Shown here: positions 62,214 to 64,000 of the stretch, piece after piece
How the letters are laid out: every line of letters begins with the position of its first letter
How positions within the stretch are numbered: position 1 is the first letter of the stretch
Assembly (NCBI GenBank): GCA_025267735.1
Contig: CM046304.1
Coordinates: 9,486,001-9,550,000 of the forward strand
Source of the DNA: Mactra quadrangularis
Lineage: Eukaryota > Mollusca > Bivalvia > Venerida > Mactridae
Direction: 5' to 3'
DNA length: 64,000 bases
Made by a program: the position numbers and the translations under genes
The notes under the pieces: generated by a model
What the model was told of the DNA's origin: nothing
Seen by the model: the letters and a program-made list of their open reading frames with translations, nothing else
Database searches by the model: none

Positions 62214-62346
62214 TTTATTTGATCTCCAAATACTTGCTTACACTTCCACCAGGAGACATAATTCCAAAAATAGATTTACATAGAAAAGTATGATCAAGCA
62301 CAGCAAATCCCAGATTTGTTGTATAATATGCAAACCACTGGACCCC
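62214..62346 (-). pseudogene. Possible 3'-terminal coding exon or gene remnant
   Basis: Minus strand, after a possible acceptor CTGCAG: GVQWFAYYTTNLGFAVLDHT then FLCKSIFGIMSPGGSVSKY and LEIK stop, with AATAAA overlapping just past the stop. Composition looks protein-like (hydrophobic, Gly/Ser turns), but I recognise no family and no upstream exon is visible; a hAT-like element at 62391 lies just upstream. It could be chance. Confidence 0.25.
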
Positions 62347-62390
62347 AGCTGCAGTTTCTATGATGTGTTCACGGTGTTTTTGTTTATTAA

Positions 62391-62804
62391 TAGGGGTGTA
62401 ACAATACGGTAAAAACTGTATTGCAATATATTGCAATACACGAAACCCGTATTGCAATATATTGCAATACATATTGTTCTTTGCGCATACATGCATAGCA
62501 TGAATTGATGCACGTGCATCGTCTTAATTTGATCTGCATTGTACATAGATATTTGCTTTTCAATGTATTATGCAAATGTAAGAATAAGTTAGAAATGGGC
62601 TTTTTAATGAACTTTCAAAGATAATTATTTTCTCACGTAACGAAAAATGTTTCTAGTTTCCGAACACAAATGTCAGACTCTGATAAAAGCTATCAATATA
62701 GAACATAACTAGAAAACCGGTTCTGAGAAAAACGAACCGGTTAAATACCGTCAGAAGTCGTATTGCAATATTAACCGGTATATCGGTTAACCGTTACACC
62801 CCTA
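62391..62804. mobile_element. hAT-like MITE with 8-bp target duplication TTTATTAA
   Basis: 414 bp. TAGGGGTGTAACAATACGGT and ...AACCGTTACACCCCTA are inverted ends. TTTATTAA flanks both (62383-62390, 62805-62812). TATTGCAATA repeats near both ends. Open frames through it are repeat-encoded artefacts. Confidence 0.9.
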
Positions 62805-62812
62805 TTTATTAA

Positions 62813-63398
62813 TAGAAATACAACAAACATACAGGATTCAACAGTTTATTCATAATTGTTAGTATATCAATTTCAAATAAAGTCAAAAGAATGAAGAGAT
62901 TTTTCCTCAATGAGATTCATTATTTATTATTGCATTTTGTAAATTTTTGTATTGAGATTAAATTAGTTTTAAAATTATACATAGCCAGTGAACTTAGTGG
63001 ACATTTAGTACTTCAGATGATATACCAAACTGACCAAGTGACCAGCAATACAAGTATAAATATATACTAAATTGCAAGAGCACTTATACCAAGTGCAGAA
63101 TATGTCTTTCACTTTTAAAAAAAATCTTAATAATTGTTGTAAAAAAATATTGTAAAAAATGCACAAAAGAAAGTCATATCAGTAATTTAAAATTCAGAAA
63201 ATCTTCATTTCTTTGATATTCTAAATAAAACATAAAATTCTAGAAATACATAAAATTAAATCTTAATGATTTCATACTATCTAAAGTGTATACAACTATA
63301 TCATTAATGTATTATTTGACAAATATTTTAGACAAGCAGCAGAGTTCTATTTCTATGTCATAGTCAAGTGGGACTATTCAATCATAGAGCCATATTTA
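62813..63398. other. Gene-free stretch
   Basis: AT-rich, nothing supported. Confidence 0.35.
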
Positions 63399-63737
63399 CA
63401 GTACCCATCAAATAGCTTTTATCTACAATTTAATGACTGTTTATTATGAAGTGCTTTGTTGCTTTGCATAACCTTTTGGTTATCATTTTGACTTTAACTG
63501 AGACTACAAAAATAGCATAAAAGTTATGTTATGGGAAATAATTACAATAAACATGGTTTTGGAGGTTTAAGGGTGTCAGATGCTGGATCTTATAAATGCA
63601 TTGCAATCATAAAATTTGTTTTCATTTTATCAAAAACCATACTTAAATACATTAAAAATAATGATTCAGCAAAAATAATCATCAAATTCAAGAATAATAG
63701 TAAATTTCTTTTGTCTCCAAACTTTTTGTGGGTACTG
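63399..63737. mobile_element. Tc1/mariner-like MITE, copy 3
   Basis: 339 bp, CAGTACCCATCAAATAGC to CAAACTTTTTGTGGGTACTG, TA on both sides. The left end has lost part of the inverted repeat compared with copies 1 and 2. Confidence 0.8.
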
Positions 63738-64000
63738 TATATTCATATAAAATGTCTGTGATGTGGTCTTTAGAATGTAAGTACATTTTGAAATTTATGT
63801 AATATAATTGATAAGTTATAGCTTTTAAGATTATTCATATCATTCTGTTGATACATGTTCTTAGACTTTTTAATTGGTATTGATGTAATAGCAATAGATC
63901 TAAGTTTGTAGAATATATCCAACCATTGGTTCCTCACTGTTGACACCAAGATAAATCTTCCATAAATCATGACTGTATATCACTGAAATATACATTGATA

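Overview
The window is eukaryotic, AT-rich and intron-rich, with about 5% of its bases coding. Introns carry an unusually dense mix of short inverted-repeat DNA transposons, tRNA-derived SINE-like pieces and satellites. Several repeat families look like those I associate with bivalve mollusc genomes: the TGACCTTGACCTTTGACC array, the 'acaagagctccgctgggcggggc' and 'caagagctgtcc...cagcgcgct' heads, and CCGT/GACG-tailed elements. A bivalve is therefore the best guess. This is family-level recollection, not a database match.

Two genes lie head to head. On the minus strand (37358 down to 4171) is a complete prolyl 3-hydroxylase (P3H/leprecan family) gene. I reconstruct 19 constitutive coding exons giving 920 residues: signal peptide, CRTAP-like TPR region with four CxxxC motifs, a degenerate hydroxylase-like module, the catalytic 2-oxoglutarate/Fe(II) module (H771, D773, H839, R849), and a C-terminal HDEL after an Asp-rich tail. 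Two features stand out. The block of exons 7-12 is an exon-for-exon, phase-for-phase relative of exons 14-19 that has lost the HxD iron ligands. Exon 15 exists in two related, same-phase versions (13050-13142 and 11283-11399), which suggests mutually exclusive splicing at a conserved part of the catalytic module.

On the plus strand (39723 to 54233) is a 12-exon LRRC56 gene (697 residues): leucine-rich repeats followed by a low-complexity tail with an RP-S/T-G repeat exon. LRRC56 belongs to motile-cilium biology (dynein-arm assembly and transport). The two genes diverge from a 2.4-kb interval holding an NRF1-type palindrome on the P3H side, a CRE/E-box plus YY1-type block near 38.77-38.80 kb (probable LRRC56 start), and a 16-bp-arm perfect palindrome between them.

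Region by region: 1-1083 holds a truncated hAT-like element inserted in another repeat. 1084-4170 is AT-rich sequence downstream of P3H. 4171-37358 is P3H, with introns carrying hAT-like, Tc1/mariner- or pogo-like and Harbinger-like MITEs, a 3.4-kb array of 146-bp monomers in ~643-bp higher-order units, and a 46-bp minisatellite touching a splice acceptor. 37359-39722 is the divergent promoter interval. 39723-54233 is LRRC56. 54234-64000 has no convincing complete gene; it holds several transposons, including a ~1.2-kb foldback element, and one possible 3'-terminal coding remnant near 62.2 kb.

All exon boundaries were read by eye from GT/AG sites, frame continuity and family resemblance; no transcript data were used.
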